Source: an uncultured Clostridia bacterium
GTDB lineage: Bacteria; Bacillota; Clostridia; Christensenellales; UBA1242
Assembly: GCA_947382485.1 (NCBI GenBank)
Contig: CANCYS010000003.1
Location: forward strand, 1 to 64,000
DNA length: 64,000 nucleotides
Reading direction: 5' to 3'
The notes below the pieces were generated by a model, which was not told the DNA's origin, did no database searches, and saw only the letters and a list, made by a program, of their open reading frames with translations. Positions 47,701 through 49,032 of the stretch are shown one piece after another; position 1 is the first letter of the stretch, and every line of letters begins with the position of its first letter. Both the position numbers and the translations under genes were made by a program.

Positions 47701-48715
47701 ATTTATATGAATAGTTATAGTAGCCTGTTTGCTCATACACACTTGTTTCTGAATTGTTAATTGTTAATTCCTTATTTTCAATAAAAAGGCCCGCAGACAC
47801 GAGAACGTAATCCACATTCAAATTTGTCTGCATAGCAAAACTAGTTTCACTAACTTTTGAACCATTAACATAATAAATATTTACAACTGAATCATAAACT
47901 AGCACATATCCGTTATCATAATCTTGTGCAAAACTTAAATCACTTACATTAGTAATTTTCTTACTTGCAAACTCGCCTGCTTTAACCTCTGTTGTTGTAT
48001 AGCCATAAACATAAATTGTTCCACCCATTGCTGACTGTTCACCAACAACAGACATTCCAAATGCATAATAATAATTATCATACAAAACAATTTGGAACAT
48101 GTTATAGCCATCTTCATATGAAAGAGATCCATCGCCGTTAACTTCTGCAACAAATTCATTAACCACAACAATGTTGTTTAAGTCTTTGATATATGCAACT
48201 TCATGAACTTTATATTTTTTGCCATCAGTTTCATCAACATAGTTATATTCATACGCAATATAATCTTCAACAACACCAGTTACGGCATAGTTTGTCACAC
48301 CTTCTAAATCAAGCAATTCTTTTACTGGAGAAGCATACTTGCGATCATTATCTTTACGATAAACATAAAATTCTCCAACAGTTGGCTCGCCTCCGCTTCC
48401 ACCTGTTGCAACATAATAGCCACTATTTAAAAATTTATAAACATCTTCGTATTTTGCAATTTCATCACCACTTTCGTTTTTAAGAAAATTTGAATCAAAT
48501 TCTTTAACAACTTTTGAAGATTTCACATGAGAATTCACAGCATTGCCAAGAGCAATCTGTGCATCAGTTAATTTATATGGAGGAATCGGTGGTGTTGTAT
48601 CATTTGGTTTTGGTTTTTTTATGCCAAAAACACAACCAAAAATTACTGCAAGTGCACAAAGCACTGCAACAGATGAAATCAAAATAATCTTTACCGATTT
48701 CGTTAATTTTTTCAT
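17705..48715 (-). CDS. Giant B-repeat (InlB/Flg_new type) surface protein, 10,336 aa
   Basis: One uninterrupted frame of 31 kb. Residues 9-31 form a membrane/signal segment after KKLTKSVK, followed by a Pro-rich linker. Residues ~50-650 are beta-rich and propeller-like (one unit reads YRLMDMNGNFVMDN). Residues ~660-860 are Ser/Gly/Tyr-rich. From ~860 to ~9460 there are about fifty copies of the B-repeat core G-Y-[TSD]-[FW]-x-G-[WF]...LYAxW-x-x-x-x-Y. They are interrupted by two copies of a ~900-residue composite module (about 3090-3975 and 4505-5410). The last ~640 residues hold four tandem copies of another module. There is no LPXTG motif, no C-terminal helix and no Lys-rich tail, so anchoring, if any, is N-terminal. 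The start has GGAG 5 nt upstream and a promoter. A long surface fibre or adhesin is plausible; the ligand is unknown. Confidence 0.93.
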   Translation of the reverse strand: MKKLTKSVKIILISSVAVLCALAVIFGCVFGIKKPKPNDTTPPIPPYKLTDAQIALGNAVNSHVKSSKVVKEFDSNFLKNESGDEIAKYEDVYKFLNSGYYVATGGSGGEPTVGEFYVYRKDNDRKYASPVKELLDLEGVTNYAVTGVVEDYIAYEYNYVDETDGKKYKVHEVAYIKDLNNIVVVNEFVAEVNGDGSLSYEDGYNMFQIVLYDNYYYAFGMSVVGEQSAMGGTIYVYGYTTTEVKAGEFASKKITNVSDLSFAQDYDNGYVLVYDSVVNIYYVNGSKVSETSFAMQTNLNVDYVLVSAGLFIENKELTINNSETSVYEQTGYYNYSYKFFDFKNNKLVDLPLTSGYAKMSVDKDSDLSDYFMVIEQKVDEANNLTKTNAKATYYDSSANKVVEYAVKTYNGDPATQRIFRSNGKNLLTGSGLISTRTKVESEFVFDFNKNEDAPYSLATSLISSSQLEYKGSGDEFFVQAGSYRLMDMNGNFVMDNEFTDVYVYDEYYFVSETEKEEIIINVSVEDETGNDEDKKDDETEVAPPKTIYKTINIKTKVVKEIENFDVDSLALPDLGYGVYFVKNADNTYSLYDIASNLLYNNIIEYITSSGSNSGVLELKFADGTSKIFSDKANSIVTLSSNPESISSYANKNEISTYGSSQSWSNTKKYGYATSGKIYFGSYKGGFLWTQTYYQYVSFTVSGGFNSSPSISASGDRCAVSSSTVSHNYGPDEGYVYIAVSDGNQSGSVDSISYSTASCRITFRKRPSSDIYGETANYTSTSSSGTIYASSYGDMYFNGFTTSSSSGFNIIGGHPSGSYYAYENGTHKFRVLLSWSYWDCSSYFYSNQRFTIDLNYSATTYNISYNLNGGSWGSSGSYPSSAGFNTVFNVSNTPTKLGYTFSYWYISGMTTGHVKYFGRDSNANTWTTDSSTTSDWWPGATYFKRLNGTSGGTVTFHARWNPISYNISYTLNGGSYGTDHPTSAAFDSVFHVNNPSRTGYTFDGWSVSNMSTNCMHYSGTASDGTANIANSSSSYDWPAERVYFKNLRSESGYVYFSARWTPNVYQITLNGNGATSNGTYTTVYLKYNTGWYSNSGGTNSISSMSIPSKTGYDFLGFYTSSSGGTQIINSSGTFLTTSSALTFTASNTTLYAHWTPKILTISLNGNGATSNGTTTIYLKYNTGWYSNSGATTSISSVTIPSRTGYIFNGFYTSTSGGTQIINSSGSINSGNLTFRSSNGTLYAQWTPITYNISYNLNSGSYGADHPNASSYDSSFHVTNPTRVGYTFAGWSISSMSTNCTKYYGTSSSTTSSWGSSTSTASPSTSYTYFKNLRSDNGGTVYFTAYWTAITYSISYSLNNGSFGTDHPTSATFDSSFHVTNPTRTGYTFAGWSVSNMSTNCTHYYGTSSSASNSIAASNSSYTFSSSYTYFKNLRSASGTVTFSANWTANKYTVTANANGGSISSTSGWSGTGTTATKTVTFDSAYGAFPNASRTGYTFNGWWTDATNGTQLTTSTIYTTAGNSTIYAHWEKNTYHIYYQHLSSSYNNYRYINNSNGSTYVQLADVTTKYDDICTVRSSSGVNIPAGTDFVGWFFTITPPSQNQTNMSSNRTADSTFTWNYAQSMYAYAIYAKKTYSVRYYAPVKGESETNANLYSKVNNAERYSNFETITIKAGETLVYNNYEISGYNFAGWYLSSSPLSGKVATANVLTDEIWERFDFSIYYVYAFFRPNTYKVTYFTTFDNDFNHVNHTAYYNEYALPQGSASVEFEGSIKLLSIDNEIEKTTPEAYNFVGWYFFDKPVNSENRELFLSGSNALKVNTYDSIGGTYVPCDPLTGTVSNWVFDGDVYAYAYYEPYFFNINYITPGYSSSYNPTSTINGTNYSEGEQYQTLIDLTIGMDMWNLTSPTFDYRDVLNYRFIYHSVTTERAQFHRNFTARKENTIYGTTLLGWKVLTYNPYSDISDKSYIFNAKSDIDWKAGETIFFNNYTTNEEDTIYYAYGIYEIAIYRIHFYVSDSYNNINKLSVSNYVYHFISDLILFGDKVMLIRYEDTTDGNKKLNFFENGMHIEGWYITSSTPDKFDSIRYLTEKDIAPDGYPSTRAGETITANHLTYWYDANLEKSEEDDYYHYYAYAWYDYTDYFVHYYAITDQHLNYDDITINQYFNNFINGDKNYNLIHTDTVTFEAYNTNNASGVYSYLDYFTKNISLPFGYEYNTWDIYTRSVNGSSVSYNKSEIDYEGLWHYTYDIYCYVNYTPIEYTIKYYTPSNNVLDAVNNSAQYYNSDTIKINFNDNINILYYNLIGNSLLGYYVSKTPLSSEMLSQITSEFILYDGNSYDQDLIANGNYFIYNLQQNWNYNNSSESFYSFKYRYDYDIYVYGVYEKNTYTITYYEPSTNLVDTIYNAATFGEIGTENVNFNTNYNVREGSIVTGYTFKGWFVSTLTYDGVLNNFTNEFINSLDVFANSTLVPELDRGVYSDENIIANSSYCQNWASGNNFLFRYSSDVYAYAYYEANEYTINFYDANDNIKGSANSVNKYSKRGGINTFAFNDLFTVTDAILDYYNNYRFNLMGYKFVGFYVSYNALTNEELNEITNRYENSYFNNNFDGTSNVITDEQIGQDLYIQNWSNLSSFYFRYTQEIHVYALYTANEYTVHYYVSDSNIHDHANELENYIEYQTDKVLFNDYYTVATASLNGYDLIGWTVFDTMQLAGTLTDYSHEYLDSYTSNNGNVKTVGSDANITNNSEYFQDWTPDNRFIWRYTFNDDDNIESNDVYVFAFYEPKEYTLYFYYSDYDYDSAYHGTSHLDTLLTGNYDEYYMVNTNYKEYVKITIKFNQELTLDYLTYNLNLVDKNSGSHYVPYGYDFYYWIFSRNVADPTTLYNIPIYDDNNRYYSDEKNFTSDTLISMHPSQYEYGEFATLNNYIFESYGEDGGNRLVQYFDIYDQDEYYFYAYYRKEIYDYYYYFTNNNDNANNTSQYTEKKLDEKLDPFVIKYDNILKLSDLFIDGLPNSYAFEGWYVSNVKFDKTIYAEYDSNSELVGYYYLNDSNDKVYITDDIYMSGYEYGKFIGGSSFYQPHADSQIDSDMYIYAVYRQVVNKYNLDLTASDKATSLTKDSNNKYDYINDSLTGYINTLLYSGSSSIGLPVTDITILTSTEYNKNLFVSNSEVNGDSSIHSIQSLNLTLIINCMPGYYISSYDMVNAIGNSIINKNIILYNKSNVVANTTSISSVSNPDGSLTYTIIFENCYNNDTENYNSDPYSYSDDIATIKLKFDTVTYHFANYNYTGSVKQTPQAYTYVPNANIGSTTATDFDIIERSAGSSVYYGNTNAVVYYPNYASLSSNNNIFEISSYLTSLTIGKDTYNFSIGYNSVTDRFDMSQITCSNENTSYTQHYNLFTIGGTTYKVCKAFVLGDSVLYLCSFGDSVQEYGSEFNETKYCYILLYDSSSKYDNITITANFNYIESSITTSSAITSNTDEYVAGNPYGEISPSISRVLPTDVNSFVISEFNGYVVDYILLTYENKTYTISLDDIRTKYALGTKYTYEYSYIDSQSSSDYYFINSDTYIYYTYDIETGTVTVRVAGIYHNLTIDAFFKSHAVIRLEAEDLSYLSTALSVQDVDKSNLIFLVTQEYFDSSKVVAGLYDGVNFENTPCTMYYVELHVYGRADIYNKRIYINLLGNEFSYYLQNAFVFNSTTETGLEDIVHSRTNYTSADIFAMQEIFAINNNGRSFIKFRADVLANTIKVDSYLNVIDTNGNILGTRLDPTSDYTWFNGQVVSDIYTNYYADYRNSGIITNAHYAGSLEYTYYGKQLNFKYHDVDGYTLSTIKLYGNRYRDQYSDDVVGVNIIGTIDGDGNITFVDISGNEILNFKATYTYVDGTYDINFNGDIIAYLTDGYTLEFYSTPDIFTVTYNSNKHDSSSPLILNKTEYNTDKTTSQLFVYNQLNDGTLYSGNILDFYPFYMVGYTFIGWSSDTDWTNTSSSVALFANEASFVSNITNNSNYTYNHYEILKSQILAGNVNLYVRWQAETYTIRFNVNDITGTTPVKYFSGSVYDRNNQFYDVTVEFDSNDWINLDVTLVSRYGYTWLGWFMASGDSTLVLAGTDRTAKVNPASQPKFDYNLYQTLVSEKSLAPDCGTLDEKHLNVTDNDHIVQLYAHWQANTYNLYYYTAVATFDDENLVNGILGIKWNYELYMVVTVTYDGRFIVETEVVNEDFIPEHYDYYTWFRWYNNYDNLTESNDPNPDYLGYNAIDWFENYDGSKWYDPNVSNDTFKLNESGDSSHLDHINIDEASDTLADEQIINSDLISSDKFIYAGTSLYKYFAGDEYYFGYFVKEIYYADFYDTNKNPETNFDENGVDKGHFFVTPTEENVNLDKNYVYLETNENKSNLGMAKYANDFSWSWDPFAVKRQEDYAFNEYLNVPSWYKFIGWYVQIDQERIYIINDEFYSNSYFDKTDAQGNKYHEYVYTYTGIDGTQKTAISKFYYTTDDNGEITFIFTHAYTNIDVYAVYEMVEYTVEFDINADYGATDYFGGVVDNINSDSITHGNKVNFMGSYDLNSKFPEYVGSNNLIDYTPNVFTQSETLFYNGFTYNTDVTIYPTVIQNNDIILYIYLNEGYRLNKEDISFTTSGGLDVSGNNSPLPLPDVGEKNVYSYQEFYNEETRCYYYILTFKNVYNNINLVIDISTITYSSLDYSVQGNATSQGYVERGTETENVLDSQVKVNPSTVDMFNGNTQFVVFYPQVNRNNNTYLGNSLRFTDSYLSRIYLSNGKTSTFFTLDYKLDNNLYEPDFAKFVVKDASGNIISSKVAENSTFEIFADGITYTTEQAVTLAYNGIEYVLYLCHTKVGTLDYYCYILFADTRAENDALQVVASFTDYESNISFESSVNNGQDDFYKSEETVGATIDYKDSLSQNKVAPSALNTYVIRPHSGYIISSLTIDYGVGSLVIIREEIETAISGTGYHFIYSYVDENETDYLFNDCAFISYIYDDSTGYITLTIYGIYGNVEISAVAESYVTLRFESKNLSNITTASDISAITLNNLGFEFYIGGGDYLATLGTNNSTVLANSLSQVTSLVAGTYSDYYFVELIFIGKASIFDNGVELRTISDNYSYRMSEFTLTNSTTSIDAGTVYRVNSEDSTVDGIVDASSRYKIIYIDDVRNLYKNSCTNNVTFGGYSFAKVLLNDITTKVNVESYFYSFDANGNIIDTRLDPIANNSWFNGQTLSEIVLNFYNSNRAESYTQTNYKENNGTIVRNFYGNSYELTYTEIEGYSLTMINYFGQNYYLSYSLVGGNYVVSVTDANGNAKTLPKSISISYSRSTGSVYGTYTFIIQADTNTFESNFIKLYSSPKAITVEFNSNKQSSSSPVVTNDSNLTSQILYFNQVTLLNANQYSIVGYTFMGYSTASTWTNASRWSIGEIYSSNVSVNADDLGFFSYDFGAYFVSSDVGGNYNYNFYNAIKDQIHDSMYNDGTVTLYAVWKANKYNVTFNVNVGTGSTTPQFYSYDNSGFNNPNYFIANAEIKIVATFDTNVWSTIVSYNGSTYTLEEVMIDRYGYTWMGWYVEDFFNANWSDVDSTISQIIDGHIKGSSSQTLPTLNYDLISLMTYTESKYQLTYTYESADTDRTDSLENLNLEGTNITGGTNSSYVNNKFGELTLYAGWQANTYKVSYDYGTNGYDNGTTTSDSVTDKKNLLGSSPLQSNSGDFVELEFDKEYDFQYLTRIGYKFVGWRFGLDSTNTIAWGTKFKLNYDSIVIDSTSTTSGISSNCYLYNDKSKLTSSDELLGVHETLGDTENSHYVIMFAVWEANTYKVNLNINSNVADSTIASFGGIESGNIASGLISISLEVVFDTNDWYYKPSNNQNLSQIILEKFGYMWLGWYTNAEGKENTDFLMAGTDYHYENDYNYYYDRVDGKTTFQMITLDYAMFNQFVFRANSSTTNNKLYDFEKGLTTPYSEKYGYTISSNDGEGNWIEDRANEKFEITIYAKWQGIIYEVSFDSTAYDILANSQSAYGIGSTPAYFLDRALSSLNGSNATYTSTSTVKMYVMFDTNKYVSIYTDIYGITDDGFAIEDLSNVDRYGYTWTGWFTRGYETRNSKVATDNSTYYLGNMEIGSKKLVDGHDSNLNTYESNYTTKYASSVKFDKNIYDSLMTVVTDKTNKQYTLTLYAGWQANTYDIYYDSNDVNSKSNVKIEKGSSPAYKIKNYNGMAYATSLVFDSGVDVETTAFQRVGYTFTGYSLGQNSVYTTYNTVAGSEAKSTLVRLDYASILRDTDSYLYASYNLANASGELEVLGDTQRTFAVALNAFYKANVYEVKFVTNKYIGSTNPYFHNIDTGKYEDEINEFTLKVEFDDETWTVVDNASSIKYNLQDLSVDRFGYTWMGWYTRNKCFNVDEDTSIWAELYKYLVVSNRSSNILKSLDYSLFLSFFDDIPTESVNLSSETAHIVWNADNSFTVESANETTEVGFIENYYEHRFYLTAGWQANTYEVQYYFSDTNSYKNKIGSSPIESIYVAGNIYYPGDLSDLSKTPLKLSLVFDKEYDAEYLTRIGYDFNGWKLSLDGKHTFNKGDKIVLNADTIKINGVENSGSTADCLLFADTSYASDKENLKLGNYEILGDADSSYQFIIDGDNVEFEYTKFDHFVQIYALWEVKEYKVEFNVNYSSSNSTIANYMAGIYNVTDVVGLLEHGTSFVKTTNKLLSYMKDANAMYLGFVEDFELPDDVENPFYSYLSVDFRNYGVDGTPIDFDYVAYVTFDDNDWRFETQNGYVIENALYYFLLQKFGYYFNGWFTGSNSEYSVLEYTEKDGEENSSLGEYKGSELAKLDYSFYSKFAHNVTNTGSANGYITTGDWIENRETGVRQITLYAGWTAKEYTVTLFANNDKNDNNGSTQAFFSLDKDNLGKYLYQDYGTAISNLSVPVEIRVIFDTNNWYAVDSSGNKIDNYIKNILIDRYGYTWKGWFTSKSGGESIIDGHTSDMYTYRSGFKNKLVNDDIESFNYYKAVSLKQSSNVNNTTRTMTLWANWEANQYQLEFDYRDVNSNDSTKLGSSAAMFTDGTMTKTISITFDIENSNILNLMRNGYTFVGWIFGTTDRTLNTTFINANDPFVLSDDFIYSADGSIVFLYNNSDYTINETFGDKEHYSTNEQIHYVVCYAIWEAITYTISFDSNIGNGSTTPWFADRDGLNYTSNSAYTTIKVKFDSDNWYSDSYAYEIDKILVDRFGYSWLGWFLKKDNAETYSVISGNSDPERKPHAFDNSYFAYIFAEYGYESNIEFVEFTLYAGWQSNKYSIMYDYSDKGSDIYYPYADISGIDRELGTSKNANGSTYATLNSSYSNIQTVVFDEKDTTNFIHISRPGYIFNGWSLATSNYNLQENYNNGGLITQRFNLNMLFASDTSDASSMNTSSGYLYYFDTVRGGTYGTEQLGDKESGKEHVIVLYANWTSRIYEVLFKYNNNYTRTDENVASLINNSTFADSLIYGNNLDSTVSIFVKFDSDKTDWYYYDSNGSKINNALSYISTERIGYTFLGWYTTATMNNNIYDGETLLSTIVYDAINSETFALDGNRHTTEMYSNELNGYLTSEQKEQPTGIVYLYAGWQQNDYSAVIELRDNESANFKFGSTTAMLTNFENNYDYNVALNRFNELYLVNVLFDSNDYIIFKYNASIDEYEMTDYNLYSLMTDRYGYTWTGWFMDSNATQTKIVNGHKISDLDNPIVPATFDITIFNAALVHNRDIEDMSSENYRLFHLFAGWQANTYDIIYDLNDVNGINKQPGTTEAKFDANKYITSITFDEDITNNERYMPIAERDGYTFVGWVLQYQIITDGKCTFIASDENYHIFLSNDNFTYNNNVLLYSSYNTDLDCVAERLGDDETTHKIVLIAKWKGVTYKVNFVGWDSNNNNGSTESSIISGIDNSIEVFVEFDSDDWFALVNGDEDQKISNYLSRVVIDRFGYSFVGWSTMPYTHANYDKTIYMVYDKETGKSKTLNYINFYADGAHDVGDEHIIDIYAIWTKNTYNINIIYNDKNSGSYQMNIADHNISNILGSTAINKGYEQTFEIEFDGDSISLENISRNGYSFYGFAIGTNLNYAHVFRSGKTSTEISLSYETVKNELSGNTFLYGNYSGVYDFERYGDLETGHRINLYALWTPNTYKVTLNLNTSGGSTQGYYYDPISDRYTNIIFADIFTISIVFDSDRWNYILNSDGSTGTIDNIVVGRIGYTWKGWYVTTECGDNEYAYSKPQNKFGTLNELLFNLCDDVNEEEKQLTLYAGWENNLYNVVVNSNDTIDLTSKTLFNDQSGRFNSETCQFVVSVKFDTTEWINLSKVLLDRYGFVWNGFWTTPNDESLKVEDGTTLFDITLYRSFVGVTTETELSILNDSSKVLDNVDIYAHWIANKYNVNINYYDVDSGIGSSRVHTKLDSYSTTISLGEAIRFEGIVERTGYDFIGFILGTSFDGTKVGTFNASENNVLANGDIFNFEYISKVYSTILLYTENEGNIALEELGDKDKGYTHNIYLYAYYINIKYKINFVSNDVKNSNGSTQAFFELNGRYVSETAPTDAFLTFDTNDWLGIDNISIARVGYAWKGWYNNAAGSRLLIDNENLNGITFDASVYQQLEVNETDKENRTITIYAGWKANTYKVHYQYLNVPESDYDFVYEITFDSEFEALKLSMIGYEFIGWTFGEFEYLFNSNLQNSPGYFDGELALIRVLEESVKFKFGNINLTDKDTEFGIYDNTNKNLIFANNNFYLYNSDGNYETPGSADENSYVVMYAVWKPRTYKLQFNLNDVNSTGFGSTEAYFTTNGWTSNSATYDENTEGYIDLMLTIGKEYTYLSYGNANNFGFNFAVDRYGYTWTGWYLDAQTTDEYKLISAYDGAPITLGIDVIQDMIEKGMIDVEDESLTLYAGWEANVYEINYIENAVGGSSEIYNVDPKTPAITQTDISYIYTYSIMSRPTTITFDSDVNFNFMRVGYNYQGFSFINYLYYNNISSYKYNKNLTKFGASSIIAEDGSAYLYTNSIGTNYNSVGTPERYGDRSNSHFVIIYAGWEAIEYKINISFNNINLNNFNSLDSGYSILVDRLYNLNKNTVLAYTTNSNVQLVFKLKFDQSFANAITIDSFGGSYYTLGEILLKLTGYTYMSLNTCYDLTDQSLAVYNQPIVNKIDSSYIVDSTIKLDRETFRHLYHQYVTYSGSNTNNLITNLSDTFNATNNYVYVTSYKITSNNNIFTLFAGYQKDTFNVTASNAEGNNSQNTGVYDIYSEDKIPGLFEFSPNETHTGVGFFATENIISIPRFSGHYLSKLTIDYVVDGVTYKLYLNFAFDSDLRKVVITSVEYYDVIQKQTKTITGENIESRLENLQVPYLFNGIVINCYDYNDNAYNYIDYAKDVNVVLITIKNLKTKIDVVGEYDIQEFKTSVYINVSTDGQINILNPDNIYEEQMHDYGWTIEQVIEEWNNRLESFNGYTPLGWYKLTFIDNEFTGTASEITPDSGNPTVINSNIRLCKLYITADTGESKRVIFYSWNGDKNGKYVEYANNSNYILQSLTYEYDADKNLIAQLNGYVFENGAWTWTPNYTANANYFNNFVTNGSTLESAKLASIPNSSGITYPNSQFICYVALTSEDISKLIDDGNNKHYISEITNENVYIRVMNYYMIDGNYYVDIELVGSSNKLNGKTLKKVSVLSTSTVIDQNIYALEAYATLSFDIEIDNNNESEFFEYNKTNNELSMNVQGFLDTVSFFEVISSTSVNYYSEFNGDYVHYVILSSVQYEAFMYYLSSNDSYPTSLQMVIRNYGIVPKRISSTDGTINVNVEENSYIFFFYYNHGSTSSIVRVCDKFITTKSTLPNTELEYYPTSNNVSFTKTSVNVTKYYEVGKTLVDITLTSMKSSFTDFDKTTYNYNDLYFISLTASQLNEYFANYAIMSKEDALLKLIRDYNLSYSKDTEYIVSENTYIFGIYLKFDGANNINRIAKITSNYIYVNAATYTGTLIYFEDLMFTPQSIDIDNVTENVNNFDYTIDIGTMFTTKYDFTTGIRYENESGKYNLEFIVFNGTQFKIYSDLITNGFKSASESMRYMINNGNYVFTGGNELVNLDYNVNNYVLAFYYDRANDVYIITTNILTINFSNVTHTLSSDIETLSNNFSFRLDAIATEVVSSIVDGNTVYTGQVSFTNSDMNANYFNYETGMELTFDKQSLRYLLVTESELNIARDYYNNGITITNEAGESAEFNNLTFEQALELVIYYHRYNNDAGYSSIRELVNRIVSTKDIDHAISTLSVNSPLYLVDGTDGNSHYDMAAPASGTTESYYFIATNMNANNVIEKVSSNYAQINISKNANGNISISTAINNL
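17720..19640 (-). repeat. Four tandem C-terminal modules in the 10,336-residue protein
   Basis: Boundaries by eye: ~19640-19205, 19205-18770, 18770-18360 and 18360-17720. Shared pattern: a strand ending in YhhLTxxQh (VILSSVQYEA, ISLTASQLNE, LLVTESELNI), a helical stretch ending in a hydrophobic-Ile run, then a Ser/Gly turn, then a strand such as YIFFFYYN or YIFGIYLK, and a closing hhRhhxxhhxh. A single copy ends the 4,089-residue protein (FVVLTKEQYSTL, YYILSFYYK). I do not recognise the domain. Confidence 0.55.
21800..31600 (-). repeat. Higher-order five-repeat superunits within the B-repeat array
   Basis: B-repeats with a longer form (GYxFxGWxFG..., then an insert ending E-x-LGDxxxxHxVxLYAxW) alternate with the short YGYTWxGW form at intervals of 3,2,3,2,3,2,3,2,2 repeats. 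Long forms lie at about 31.55, 30.02, 29.08, 27.48, 26.66, 25.30, 24.51, 23.41, 22.71 and 21.81 kb. This gives a five-repeat period of about 1.8-2.5 kb. Confidence 0.7.
32490..35195 (-). repeat. Composite module, copy 2 in the 31-kb gene
   Basis: About 900 residues, from VEFDINADYGATDYFGG to VGYTFMGYSTASTW. It is parallel along its length to 36795-39440: the ITxxxSYVTLRFE-like block, RIDPxxxxSWFNGQxLSxI block and xVxFNSNKxxSSSPxxxN block occur in the same order and spacing. Confidence 0.7.
36795..39440 (-). repeat. Composite module, copy 1 in the 31-kb gene
   Basis: From NKYNLDLTASDKATSLT to VGYTFIGWSSDTDW, about 880 residues. It includes AVIRLEAEDLSYLSTA, RLDPTSDYTWFNGQVVSDI and VTYNSNKHDSSSPLILN, the counterparts of copy 2. 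A related block is in the 4,089-residue protein. Confidence 0.7.
44380..45860 (-). repeat. Closely similar B-repeat copies near the N-terminal end of the array
   Basis: Three units (about 45600-45860, 44700-44990 and 44380-44690) share the wording GYTFxGWSxSxMSTNCxxYxGT and long runs of nearly identical DNA, including the region complementary to TGTAACATGGAATGATGAATC. They are far more alike than other units, which points to recent duplication or gene conversion. Confidence 0.7.
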
Positions 48716-49000
48716 AAGAACTCCAAATTTTAAATCTTTTGTGTGAATGAATTTTACAGCAAATTTTGTTTATAAATTTTAAAAATTTTAGCGACAATTA
48801 TCTACTCTGTTAGTATACCAAAAATCACTAAAAATTACAAGAAAATATCACGATTTTGAGTAAAATTTTAATAATTAAAATAGTTATTATTTTATAATTA
48901 TTAATTTAAAACCAAAAATCGCTATAAACCCTTAAAATTTGGCATTTTTCACTTTTAAAATTTAACACTTAAAAATTTTTAATATTTATATAAAAATAAC
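48716..49000. other. Intergenic stretch before the 31-kb gene
   Basis: About 285 bp of very AT-rich DNA. It contains the 31-kb gene's promoter (48812-48840) and a ~90-nt untranslated leader with GGAG. Between 48841 and 49000 I see nothing besides A/T runs. Confidence 0.7.
48812..48840 (-). promoter_or_regulatory. Extended -10 promoter of the 31-kb gene
   Basis: Minus strand: TTGTAA (48840-48835), 17-bp spacer ending TTTTTGG, TATACT (48817-48812), i.e. an extended -10 TGG-TATACTA. The same form precedes the 4,089-codon gene. Confidence 0.75.
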
Positions 49001-49029
49001 AAAAAGTCACACAAAATTGTGTGACTTTT
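49001..49029 (-). terminator. Intrinsic terminator of the 12.3-kb gene
   Basis: AAAAGTCACAC and GTGTGACTTTT form an 11-bp stem with a six-base AATT-type loop and five T follow on the minus strand. It begins 3 nt after the stop codon. Confidence 0.9.
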
Positions 49030-49032
49030 ATT

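Noticed and set aside
48600..48715. Lipobox (VIFGC) at the N-terminus of the 10,336-residue protein
   Set aside because: Phe at -2 is unusual, the hydrophobic stretch continues past the Cys, and the paralogue has no Cys at this place; a membrane/signal segment fits better.
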